This document shows, one piece after another, positions 1-10,624 of a stretch of 64,000 nt of DNA. The position numbers were made by a program, and so were the translations under genes. The DNA is taken from positions 926,001-990,000 of the forward strand of contig JAWQEG010000292.1 in the NCBI GenBank assembly GCA_033782935.1, read 5' to 3'. This DNA is from Petrolisthes cinctipes (taxonomy: Eukaryota > Arthropoda > Malacostraca > Decapoda > Porcellanidae). Position 1 is the stretch's first letter. Each line of letters begins with the position of its first letter. Below the pieces are notes generated by a model that searched no databases, was not told where the DNA came from, and was given only the letters and a program-made list of their open reading frames with translations.

Positions 1-3000
1 AAATCGATCTTTTAGGTGCCCAAAAGTCGATATGTGCATGCATCTTCAGTACCCGTTTATATCTCAAATTCAGGCTCAAAACACCCGAAAATTCGATATT
101 TTGGGGTCCCAGAAGCGATCTGTACATGCCTACTCTGTGTTAGAGTAGTTTCAAAATTCAGGCCCAAAACATGCTGAAAATCGATATTTTAGGTGCACAA
201 AAGTCGATATGTGCATGTATCTTCTGTACCCGTTTATATCTCAAATTCAGGCTCAAAACAACCGAAAATTCAATATTTTGGGGTCCCAGAAGCAATATGT
301 ACATGCCTACTCAGTGCTAGAATATTTTCAAAATATAGGCTAAACACATGCTAAAAATCGATCTTTTAGGTGCCAAAAAGTCGATATCTCAAATTCAGTC
401 CCAAAACACCCGAAAATTCGATATTTAGGGGTCCCAGAAGCGATCTGTACATGCCTACTCCGTGTTAGAGTATTTTCAAAATACATGCTCAAAACATACT
501 GAAAATCGATCTTTTAGGTGCACAAAAGTCGATATGTGCATGCATCTTCAGTACCCGTTTATATCTCAAATTCAGGCTCAAAACACCAGAAAATTCAATA
601 TTTTGGGGTCCCAGAAGCAATCTGTACATGCCTACTCAGTGTTAGAGTATTTTCAAAATACAGGCCCAAAACATGCTGAAAATCGATATTTTAGATGCCC
701 AAAGTCAATATGTGCATGTATCTTCTGTACCCGTTTATATCTCAAATTCAGGCTCAAAACACCCGAAAATTCAATATTTTGGGGTCCCAGAAGCAATCTG
801 TACATGCATACACAGTGCTAGAATATTTTCAAAATATAGGCTAAAAACATGCTAAAAATCGACATTTTAGGTGCCAAAAAATCGATATCTCAAATTCAGT
901 CCCAAAACACCCGAAAATTCGATATTTAGAGGTCCCAGAAGGTATCTGTACATGCCTACTCCGTGTTAGAGTATTTTCAAAATACAGGCCAAAAACATAC
1001 TGAAAATCGATCTTTTAGGTGCCCAAAAGTCGATATGTGCATGCATCTTCTGTACCCGTTTATATCTCAAATTCTGGCCCTAAACACCCGAAAATTCGAT
1101 ATTTTGGGGCCCCAGAAGCGATCTGTACATGCCTACTCCGTGTTAGAGTATTTTCAAAATTCAGGCCCAAAACATGCTGAAAATCGATATTTTTGGTGCC
1201 CAAAGACAATATGTGCATGTATCTTCTGTACCCGTTTATATCTCAAATTCAGGCTCAAAACACCCGAAAATTCAATATTGTGGGGTCCCAGAAGCGATCT
1301 GTACATGCCTACTCTGTGTTAGAGTAGTTTCAAAATTCAGGCCCAAAACATGCTGAAAATCGATATTTTAGGTGCACAAAAGTCGATATGTGCATGTATC
1401 TTCTGTACCCGTTTATATCTCAAATTCAGGCTCAAAACAACCGAATTTTCAATATTTTGGGGTCCCAGAAGCAATCTGTACATGCCTACTCAGTGCTAGA
1501 ATATTTTCAAAATATAGGCTAAACACATGCTAAAAATCGATCTTTTAGGGGCCAAAAAGTCGATATCTCAAATTCAGTCCCAAAACACCCGAAAATTCGA
1601 TATTTAGGGGTCCCAGAAGCGATCTGTACATGTCTACTCCGTGTTAGAGTATTTTCAAAATACATGCTCAAAACATACTGAAAATCGATCTTTTAGGTGC
1701 ACAAAAGTCGATATGTGCATGCATCTTCAGTACCCGTTTATATCTCAAATTCAGGCTCAAAACACCCGAAAATTCAATATCTTGGGGTCCCAGAAGCAAT
1801 CTGTACATGCCTACTCAGTGTTAGAGTATTTTCAAAATACAGGCCCAAAACATGCTGAAAATCGATATTTTAGATGCCCAAAGTCAATATGTGCATGTAT
1901 CTTCTGTACCCGTTTATATCTCAAATTCAGGCTCAAAACACCCGAAAATTCAATATTTTGGTGTCCCAGAAGCAATCTGTATATGCCTACACAGTGCTAG
2001 AATATTTTCAAAATATAGGCTAAAAACATGCTAAAAATCGACATTTTATGTGCCAAATATTGATATCTCAAATTCAGTCCCAAAACACCCGAAAATTCGA
2101 TATTTAAAGGTCCCAGAAGGTATCTGTACATGCCTACTCCGTGTTAGAGTATTTTCAAAATACAGGCCAAAAACATACTGAAAATCGATCTTTTAGGTGC
2201 CCAAAAGTCGATATGGGCATGCATCTTCAGTACCCGTTTATATCTCAAATTCAGGCTCAAAACTTCCGAAAATTCGATATTTTGGGGTCCCAGAAGCGAT
2301 CTGTACATGCCTACTCAGTGTTAGAGTATTTTCAAATTACCGGCACAAAACATGCTGAAAATCGATATTTTAGATGCCCAAAGTCAATATGTGCATGTAT
2401 CTTCTGTACCCGTTTATATCTCAAATTCAGGCTCAAAACACCCGAAAATTCAATATTTTGGGGTCCCAGAAGCAATCTGTACATGCCTACACAGTGCTAG
2501 AATATTTTCAAAATATAGGCTAAAAACATGCTAAAAATCGACATTTTAGGTGCCAAAAAATCGATATCTCAAATTCAGTCCCAAAACACCCGAAAATTCG
2601 ATATTTAGAGGTCCCAGAAGGTATCTGTACATGCCCAAAACATGCTGAAAATCGATATTTTTGGTGCCCAAAGTCAATATGTGCATGTATCTCCTGTACC
2701 CGTTTATATCTCAAATTCAGGCTCAAAACACCCGAAAATTCGATATTTTGGGGTCCCAGAAGCAATCTGTACAGTGCTAGAATATTTTTAAAATATAGGC
2801 TAAAAATATGCTAAAAATCGATCTTTTAGGTGCCAAAAAGTCGATATCTGAAATTCATTCCCAAAACACCCGAAAATTCGATATTTAGGGGTCCCAGAAG
2901 CGATCTGTACATGCCTACTCCGTGTTAGAGTATTTTCAAAATACATGCTCAAAACATAAAGAAAATCGATCTTTTAGGTGCACAAAAGTCGATATGTGCA

Positions 3001-5767
3001 TGCATCTTCTGTACCCGTTTATATCTCAAATTCAGACTCAAAACACCCGAAAATTCAATATTTTTGGGTCCCAGAAGCAATCTGTACATGCCTACTCAGT
3101 GTTAGAGTATTTTCAAAATACAGGCCCAAAACATGCTGAAAATCGATATTTTAGATGCCCAAAGTCAATATGTGCTTGTATCTTCTGTACCCGTTTATAT
3201 CTCAAATTCAGGCTCAAAACACCCGAAAATTCAATATTTTGGGGTCCCAGAAGCAATCTGTACATGCCTACACAGTGCTAGAATATTTTCAAAATATAGG
3301 CTAAAAACATGCTAAAAATCGACATTTTAGGTGCCAAAAAATCGATATCTCAAATTCAGTCCCAAAACACCCGAAAATTCGATATTTAGAGGTCCCAGAA
3401 GGTATCTGTACATGCCTACTCCGTGTTAGAGTATTTTCAAAATTCAGGCCCAAAACATGCTGAAAATCGATATTTTTGGTGCCCAAAGTCAATATGTGCA
3501 TGTATCTTCTGTACCCGTTTATATCTCAAATTCAGGCTTAAAAACACCCGAAAATTCGATATTTTGGGGTCCCAGAAGCGATCTGTACATGCCTACTCCG
3601 TGTTAGAGTATTTTCAAAATTCAGGCCCAAAACATGCTGAAAATCGATATTTTTGGTGCCCAAAGTCAATATGTGCATGTATCTTCTGTACCCGTTTATA
3701 TCTCAAATTCAGGCTCAAAACACCCGAAAATTCAATATTTTGGGGTCCCAGAAGCAATCTGTACATGCCTACTCAGTTCTAGAAAATTTTCAAAATATAG
3801 GCTAAAAACATGCTAAAAATCGATCTTTTAGGTGCCAAAAAGTCGATATCTCAAATTCAGTTCCAAAACACCCGAAAATTCGATATTTAGGGGTCCCAGA
3901 AGCGATCTGTACATGCCTACTCCGTGTTAGAGTATTTTCAAAATACATGCTCAAAACATACTGAAAATCGATCTTTTAGGTGCACAAAAGTCGATATGTG
4001 CATGCATCTTCAGTACCCGTTTATATCTCAAATTCAGGCTCAAAACACCCGAAAATTCAATATTTTGGGGTCCCAGAAGCAATCTGTACATGCCTACTCA
4101 GTGTTAGAGTATTTTCAAAATACAGGCCCAAAACATGCTGAAAATCGATATTTTAGATGCCCAAAGTCAATATGTGCATGTATCTTCTGTACCCGTTTAT
4201 ATCTCAAATTAAGGCTCAAAACACCCGAAAATTCAATATTTTGGGGTCCCAGAAGCAATCTGTACATGCCTACTCAGGGCTAGAATATTTTCAAAATATA
4301 GGCTAAAAACATGCTAAAAATCGACATTTTTGGTGCCAAAAAATCGATATCTGAAATTCAGTCCCAAAACACCCGAAAATTCGATATTTAGAGGTCCCAG
4401 AAGGTATCTGTACATGCCTACTCCTTGTTAGATTATTTTCAAAATACAGGCCAAAAACATACTGAAAATCGATCTTTTAGGTGCCCAAAAGTCGATATGT
4501 GCATGCATCTTCTGTACCCGTTTATATCTCAAATTCTGGCCATAAACACCCGAAAATTCGATATTTTGGGGTCCCAGAAGCAATCTCTACATGCCTACTC
4601 AGTGTTAGAGTATTTTCAAAATTCAGGCCCAAAACATGCTGAAAATCTATATTTTTGGTGCCCAAAGTCAATATGTGCATGTATCTTCTGTACCCGTTTA
4701 TATCTCAAATTCAGGCTCAAAACACCCGAAAATTCAATATTTTGGGGTCCCAGAAGCAATCTGTACATGCCTACTAAGTTCTAGAATAATTTCAAAATAT
4801 AGGCTAAAAACATGCTAAAAATCGATCTTTTAGGTGCCAAAAAGTCGATATCTCAAATTCAGTCCCAAAACACCCGAAAATTCGATATGTAGGGGTCCCA
4901 GAAGCGATCTGTACATGCCTACTCCGTGATAGAGTATTTTCAAAATACATGCTCAAAACATACTGAAAATCGATATTTTAGGTGCACAAAAGTCGATATG
5001 TGCATGCATCTTCAGTACCCGTTTATATCTCAAATTCAGGCTCAAAACACCCGAAAATTCAATATTTTGGGGTCCCAGAAGCAATCTGTACATGCCTACT
5101 CAGTGTTAGAGTATTTTCAAAATACAGGCCCAAAACATGCTGAAAATCGATATTTTAGATGCCCAAAGTCAATATGTGCATGTATCTTCTGTACCCGTTT
5201 ATATCTCAAATTCAGGCTCAAAACACCCGAAAATTCAATATTTTGGGGTCCCAGAAGCAATCTGTACATGCCTACACAGTGCTAGAATATTTTCAAAATA
5301 TAGGCTAAAAACATGCCAAAAATCGACATTTTAGGTGCCAAAAAATCGATATCTCAAATTCAGTCCCAAAACACCCGAAAATTCGATATTTAGAGGTCCC
5401 AGAAGGTATCTGTACATGCCTACTCCGTGTTAGAGTATTTTCAAATCACAGGCCAAAAACATACTGAAAATCGATCTTTTATGTGCCCAAAAGTCGATAT
5501 GTGCATGCATCTTCTGTACCCGTTTATATCTCAAATTCTGGCCCTAAACACCCGAAAATTCGATATTTTGGGGTCCCAGAAGCGATCTGTACATGCCTAC
5601 TCCGTGTTAGAGTATTTTCAAAATTCAGGCCCAAAACATGCTGAAAATCGATATTTTTGGTGCCCAAAGTCAATCCGTGCATGTATCTTCTGTACCCGTT
5701 TATATCTCAAATTCAGGCTCAAAACACCCGAAAATTCAATATTTTGGGGTCCCAGAAGCAATCTGTA
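1..5767. repeat. Satellite array, left block (501-bp higher-order repeat)
   Basis: Head-to-tail tandem satellite with no unique sequence. The landmark GGTCCCAGAAG recurs at spacings 177, 176 and 148 bp, giving a 501-bp trimer (A-B-C); the first landmarks lie near 106, 283, 431, 608, 784, 932, 1109, 1285, 1462 and 1610. Some trimers carry an extra monomer (678 bp between 963 and 1641). Units around 2630-2790 are scarred: about 40 bp is lost after ACATGCC near 2636 and about 10 bp near 2774. The block ends 9 bp into a C monomer, where the retrotransposon inserted. Repeated 119- and 60-codon open frames here are by-products of periodicity (see rejected items). Confidence 0.97.
5764..5767. other. 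Target site duplication TGTA, left (copy 1)
   Basis: TGTA directly before the first LTR is repeated directly after the last LTR (14846-14849). The uninterrupted satellite reads ATCTGTACATGCC at this place, so TGTA is the 4-bp duplicated target. Four or five bp is usual for Ty3/gypsy integrases. Confidence 0.9.
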
Positions 5768-5847
5768 TGTACCAGTTCTGAAGGCTTGAACTCTGGGCAG
5801 AACTTGGTAACTTACTTGTATGTAATTCTTGTAGTTGTAGTGTAGTA

Positions 5848-5878
<31 letters not shown>

Positions 5879-5942
5879 TAGGTAACGTGGAAGACGGGGT
5901 GCTTTCTTAGGTGATTGACTTCACAAGTTTCTTAAGGCTTAA

Positions 5943-5948
5943 TTTATT
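5943..5948 (-). promoter_or_regulatory. Candidate AATAAA polyadenylation signal in LTR
   Basis: AATAAA on the minus strand, about 175 bp before the LTR end in element sense and about 50 bp after a TATAAGA (6005-5999). Spacing suits a short R region. The same signal is at 14239-14244 in the other LTR. Motif-level evidence only, in AT-rich DNA. Confidence 0.4.
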
Positions 5949-6253
5949 AATATGTTCTTATATCTATACAGAGAGTTATATTGATGTGCCTTGTCTTGTC
6001 TTATATGGTATTATGTCTCTCTCTATGGAGACAGTTTATAGCCCTTAGGGAGTCAGTGTGGTATCCTAACTCCTAGTGTACCTCCTCTGCTTATATACAT
6101 TTCAAACTCAATAGTTTACAGAATGGCTAGAGTGTGACTGTGTTGCCTGTGAATGGTCAGTTTGATTCTGTACCTACTTCTCTCTTCTCGTGTGAAAGGG
6201 AAAGTGGGCCAACCCTTTCCTATCTCTCTCTCTCTCTCTCTCTCCTTTACTCT

Positions 6254-6289
6254 CTTTCCTACCTCTCCTTCGAAGGGGAGGTAGGAAAG
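6254..6289. other. 36-bp palindrome (hairpin) in LTR U3
   Basis: An inverted repeat centred on TTCGAA with 18-bp arms and a single mismatched pair (CTTTCCTACC... pairing with ...GGTAGGAAAG). It lies just after the (TC)n tract. It is present in all four LTRs (also 14550-14585, 48467-48502, 56766-56801). Its role is unknown; it could be a cruciform or RNA stem in U3. Confidence 0.85.
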
Positions 6290-6549
6290 GTTAATGTCTT
6301 TTCGTATGACCTGACCGCACCTGTGTTTGGAGAGATGCCAATAAGATAGGGAAAGTCAATTGTCTGAGAGGTAGGTATAAAAATATATGGGAGAGTGTGT
6401 GTGTGTGTGTGTGTGTGTTTGACCCACCTGGGTGGTCAGGTCCCTTAATGGTTTTTTGGTGTGTATGTATGTGGAATCTGAATCTGTCTGTCAGGTCCCG
6501 AAAGGCGAGTCACTGCACGTGTTTGTGTGTGTATAGAATGGTGTGTACA

Positions 6550-8990
6550 CCGCTCGAACCATGCTACCTTCGCCTGGCCTCCAGGCGTTTTGCTTTATGC
6601 TTTATTTAATAGAAGGCCAGTTCACAATGTTGGTAGGGCTAGATAACTAAGATATTAACAATGAATACATGTATAGTAATAAAAAATAGACATTAAGACA
6701 TTGGCACACCATATACTTAAAATTAACATTACCGGTAATACATGAATATAAATACATTAACATGAATACATTGTTACATAAAATTTCATCTTAATATTAA
6801 TGTGTTTAGCTAGGTGCATGTTATTGTGTGTATATAATCTAATCTATGCTAAAAATTCACACATTAATGAGGGGGGATCCGTAGTGCTATGTTGTGTCTG
6901 TGACATGACAGTCTTGTTCTTTTCAATACAAGATAATTCAGTATACCTCGATAGTTCTTTCTTATACAATACAAAAATAGTATTTTAGACTGTCTTATAC
7001 AATACATAAATTTTATAGTACATGCCAGAAAGATAAGACATGGGATAATAAACATTGTTACCAATTTTTATTTTGATCACTATGTGGAGGAATCAAATGA
7101 TATAATAAGGATGATTGAATTCTATTCTCATTGAGTAACATAATAGTTTCATTTTGTCTGATACAACTGATAATGAATTAGGAGATGTTAAACAATTCAA
7201 CTTTAAATGAAATATGTTGAAAAGGTGGAAGAGATTGTGCTATGTTTTCTAGCAAATTATGTTTACTAGGCAAGATACGATTCCCTTGGATCGTATTGCC
7301 TATGAGTCTGCTTCTTTATAGTTGCCTTGAACCATACCATGTGTAGGGTGATTAGGGCAAATTAATGTTAATTGTGTTTTAGCAGGTAAGTATAGATAGT
7401 GGCAATTAAAATTGATGATGAAAGAGAGTTTGATTAGTAATAGATATGAATATACATGCATATAGTGCTTGATTAGTAGTACTTATGATTCTAAGCAAGT
7501 GGAGATTTTGCATCCTTTGGAGACTTAAATGCAACTCAAATGCAAAGAAATATGCAAGACAAACATATATGAAGATATGCAACATGGCACTTGAAGTGTT
7601 GTGTGTCACTGATGACATCATCACTAAGTATAATACTTATTGGATGAAAATTGAATATTAAATGATTACTTCCATTTTCATAGGGAATTGTAGAAGTGCG
7701 TAGCTTGTGAATAACATTTTACCGTTTATGGGAATAATAATGAGTATATGATCTTGTATTAAAATACTACGCATGACTGTATAATAATATTTCATGAAAG
7801 AAATAAGGAAGATGAGATTTCATCATTGATTGTACCATTGCATCTCGTAGCTATTGGAGTGGTAATAATATTGTGAGTTGATCTTATCTTACCCGCAGTA
7901 AATATTCTCTTAATAAGTGTTGTCATTCCTCTCTAAGTTCCTCACCTGCTATCATTTTTCCGCAAACTCACAGAAATAAATAGAAGCCTAAAAATATGAT
8001 GTGATTATTTCATATATGTAGTTCATTTCATTCGTTGCTCATATAAACTATCTAAATCGTATTTAATTTCTGTGCAATGATTTACACTCTAATACAGTAT
8101 ATACCTGTTACTCTATCTTACCTTGATTTGCAAAGGCTCGTCCTGCAACCTTTTATGTATGGGATAATGCTTGTATACCACTATACCTCTAAGCATTACC
8201 AAATAGTGCTCATGAAATTTCACTTAAAAATTATCTAAATCACGCTCTGGGCTGTGATGATGGCTCTAAGCCACTATATTTTTTTTTTTTTGTATAATAA
8301 GCTAGCAATATTACCTGAGTCGCTGAATCCATTCCTAGGGCGCCCAATAGTGCCAGGACACTATAGAATATAATGCACTTACATAGGTAAATTCAGTTGT
8401 GTGATACCTGTCAACCAAAACTAGTGTATCATTAAGTATTTTATCTGTAATTACTGCTCAATGGCAGAAATTTTGGTAATAATTCATATATCCAGTAAAG
8501 AGTAAGAAATAGGGATCATATCGTTCATCACCACTATTTTATTTATTTTCCTTTTCTTTTCAACTGTTTGATAAAATTGTAAACGAGAGCTCTCGGATTG
8601 TAAGACGTCATCTTTATCTGTGTTATGCCACTTCGTCGGAGCCTGTAGCCGCCGCGAGTATAGACATGAAAACCGTTATATAGGTTAATTTGGGCCACAT
8701 TTGTAAGAAGAAATATTATTTTTAATTGGAAACCGATCGGAGTTTGTGTTTGTAAGTGTTTATTTTATTATCATCAATAGTAGGGATAATATTACGAGGA
8801 AGAGGACATTGTTGCTGTTGCAGAGATATGATTGGTTTTATTTTGGATGTTAAGTTTTTGCGCGCATTTTACCAATTTCTTTATTCTGTTTACATAAACA
8901 ATATCATCCGCCTGGTAAAATTATTCATTATTATAAGGTTATGCCTACTAAAGACATGACTGTTTGAAGTTCGATCGGGTACCCATTATG
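6550..8990. other. Unassigned 2.4-kb tail between integrase region and 3' LTR
   Basis: AT-rich stretch with no ORF that I recognise on either strand. A 17-bp inverted repeat CGCCTGG-CCT-CCAGGCG (6571-6587) sits just inside the LTR. A minus-strand frame at 7621-7406 (start MMSSVTHN) has one hydrophobic run (residues about 14-27), but it is short and resembles no envelope protein I know. A T13 run at 8279-8291 follows CTAAGCCACTATA and could be a retroposed tail; copy 2 has T14. In an ordinary Ty3/gypsy element integrase is followed closely by the polypurine tract, so this is extra sequence: a lost third ORF, captured DNA or nested debris. Confidence 0.7.
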
Positions 8991-9234
8991 TTGGCGATTA
9001 CGCATTTTTTTTTTTTTCTAGCAAGCCTATAATTTGTTTTGTTCTGTCGGCGATCACACATTTTTCTTGCAAGCCGATAAATTGCTTTGTTATGTCGGCG
9101 ATCACGCATTTTTCTTGCAAGCCGATAAATTGCTTTGTTATGTCGGCGATCACGCATTTTTCTTGCAAGCCGATAAATTGCTTTGTTATGTCGGCGATCA
9201 CGCATTTTTCTTGCAAGCCGATAAATTGCTTTGT
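8991..9234. repeat. 48-bp minisatellite inside the retrotransposon
   Basis: Units begin at 9047, 9095, 9143 and 9191 (TCGGCGATCACGCA...), preceded by a divergent first unit (about 8991-9046) that carries a T13 run. Four units are nearly identical. As 48 is divisible by three, the array is open in several frames; on the minus strand each unit gives KAIYRLARKMRDRRHN. It lies just beyond the integrase remnant in element sense. Minisatellites between pol and the 3' LTR occur in some LTR elements; there is no evidence that this one is translated. Confidence 0.93.
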
Positions 9235-9254
9235 TCATCATGATGAAATTGTTG

Positions 9255-9990
9255 AAATGCAACTCACCGTTGTTCAGCATAGTTGTCCATGTTGTCATGG
9301 CTTCTTCGTGGCAATTGTTATATCATATGAAAGACGTATCCATACGCCATATAGTATTTCATGTGGAGTTTTTCCTTTTATTTTCGTATTTTGTAGTGGT
9401 TATTGACCGTCATATCGATGCAGTCTTCCCATGTGGAGGGATTTTCATTGTTTCTGTGCCACGAAGTACTTCTAGTAGTGTTACGGTTTTGCCGTTTTGT
9501 TAACCCATTAGATGCTGGGAAATATGGTAATACAAACGTTTGCTTAATGTAGAAGAAATAAGATACCTTTTATAATATCGGGACATGTATATGGTCATAT
9601 GAATTTGGTTTTTAAATATATGTGCACTTACTTTTGCGGTTTTTTCCCTAGTGGTGCCGCCACTAAATATCTAGAAAAATAGTTAACCATAGGTAAAAAC
9701 TTACTGTATCCTGATTCTAAATTGGTAAGGAAAGTAGATCTATTCCTACTATGTCCCATGATTCGTCCAGGATTAGGGATTCCCGTCATGGAACAGAGGT
9801 CCAATGTATGGCCTTGATTTGCATTGTATGTTTCGCACAGAGCGACATATGTGTTTCATCATCTACCCTTAGTTTATGTTAATAGTATATTGTATAGAGA
9901 GTGGTTAGGTACCTACCTCTATCAGGATGTCCTATTGCCTTATGATATAAGGGTAATTAATACTGAGGGAATTATTATTTGTTATATCAC
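9255..9990 (-). pseudogene. Integrase remnant (Ty3/gypsy pol), copy 1
   Basis: The zinc-binding region shows H-x4-H (HKAIGH, first His codon 9944-9942) and later LCAKH (Cys codon 9839-9837), where the final Cys of the HHCC motif has become His. It is followed by HWTSVP and WDIVGIDLLSLP, whose Asp (codon 9740-9738) matches the first catalytic Asp of the DDE core. After a frameshift comes NYFSRYLVAAPL, with Asn (9684-9682) where relatives usually have a conserved, non-catalytic Asp. The SDNG block and the catalytic Glu are not recognisable and appear deleted. KTPHEILYG near the end fits the integrase C-terminal part. Several in-frame stops and at least two frameshifts make this non-functional. 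The 330 bp between it and RNase H show no clear domain. Confidence 0.88.
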
Positions 9991-10319
9991 TATGTGATTG
10001 GTTTGTACGTCACGTTTCCTTAGTTTTCTGTAAATAATATCATCATGAAGGGAAAAGATATTTAAGTGACTGGGTAATTATGGTCCATTATTTTCATCCT
10101 CAGGGTTTTTAATGAATATCTTATTACATCCATCATAGTATCCATTTGCTAATGTTTAGGAACCGTATTAATGTCAAAGTCCATGGGTGTCCTCGGAACT
10201 AAAAGGACAAGATAATTGTTTAAGGGATCTACTACATTATTTAATCGTCCTGGAAGGTATTTAATATCTATATGTGGGAGAAATTCCTGAATTGTTAGAT
10301 TTTATCTGGCTAATTTTCC

Positions 10320-10620
10320 CGTTAGGGTTTGAGGTTATAGTAAGCCAAGGATTGTTTGGTAATCCGCGAAAACTTGTAAAGGATAGCCTAATACGATTTC
10401 TCTAAAAGTACGAAGTGCCCATAATATTGCTTAAATTTCCTGTTTTGTTACAGAGTAATGAGTTCCCTGTGCACTTAATATTCTCTAAGCATAAGCACAT
10501 ACCTGATATCGACCCATAGCTATCTCTTACATAAGTACAGCGCCTAAGCCTACTGAAGAAGCATCTGTACACTTGATAAAAGTTAATGAATACTTGGGAA
10601 CGCAAAATTGAAGCTTACAT
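10320..10620 (-). pseudogene. RNase H domain remnant, copy 1
   Basis: On the minus strand the frame reads FIKCTDASSVGLGAVLM, then a stop, GRYQVCAYA, stop, RILSAQGTHYSVTKQEI, stop, and AILWALRTFREIVLGYPL. This is the Ty3/gypsy RNase H core. The TDAS Asp (codon 10565-10563) is kept, and the Glu of TKQE is present. Three in-frame stops break about 90 codons, while the frame stays the same, so decay here is by point mutation rather than indels. RNase H degrades the RNA strand of the cDNA hybrid during reverse transcription; this copy cannot encode it. Confidence 0.88.
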
Positions 10621-10624
10621 TAAT

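Larger units (their letters stand above)
5768..6549 (-). repeat. 3' LTR (element sense) of copy 1
   Basis: This 782-bp block matches 14064-14845 with no difference that I could find by eye, microsatellites included. It starts TGTACC and ends GTGTACA, so the ends are inverted TGTAC/GTACA. It contains (GTT)10 at 5848-5877, (TC)11 at 6223-6244, a 36-bp near-perfect palindrome at 6254-6289 and (GT)12 at 6395-6418. On the minus strand a TATAAGA lies at 6005-5999 and an AATAAA at 5948-5943, which could mark the U3/R region, with U5 running to 5768. These regulatory assignments are inferred only from motif and order. Confidence 0.95.

Noticed and set aside
462..821. 119-codon open frames (starting as GTG-TTA-GAG-TAT...) repeated dozens of times, plus 60-, 68-, 100-, 124- and 136-codon relatives
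   Set aside because: They start at GTG, not ATG, recur only because A plus B monomers lack stops in that frame, overlap equally good frames, and end wherever the C monomer begins. Nothing suggests a protein family or promoter.
2520..2765. Minus-strand frames of 61-81 codons within the satellite
   Set aside because: Reverse-complement shadows of the same repeat with no independent signal.
1..5767. CRISPR-like array
   Set aside because: Repeats abut one another and have no unique spacers; the context is eukaryotic satellite DNA.
6134..6349. 71-codon and 70-codon plus-strand frames in the LTR (one rich in Ser-Leu from (TC)n, one starting in (GT)n)
   Set aside because: They come from microsatellites inside a non-coding LTR and lie antisense to the element.
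8279..8291. SINE tail at the T13 run
   Set aside because: No A/B box promoter or flanking target duplication could be made out; noted only as a possibility.
6550..8990. Envelope gene in the element tail
   Set aside because: Only a 72-codon frame with one hydrophobic run; no signal peptide plus transmembrane architecture and no long ORF.
9034..9406. Plus-strand frames of 69-104 codons over the 48-bp minisatellite
   Set aside because: Open only because the unit length is a multiple of three; no family resemblance.
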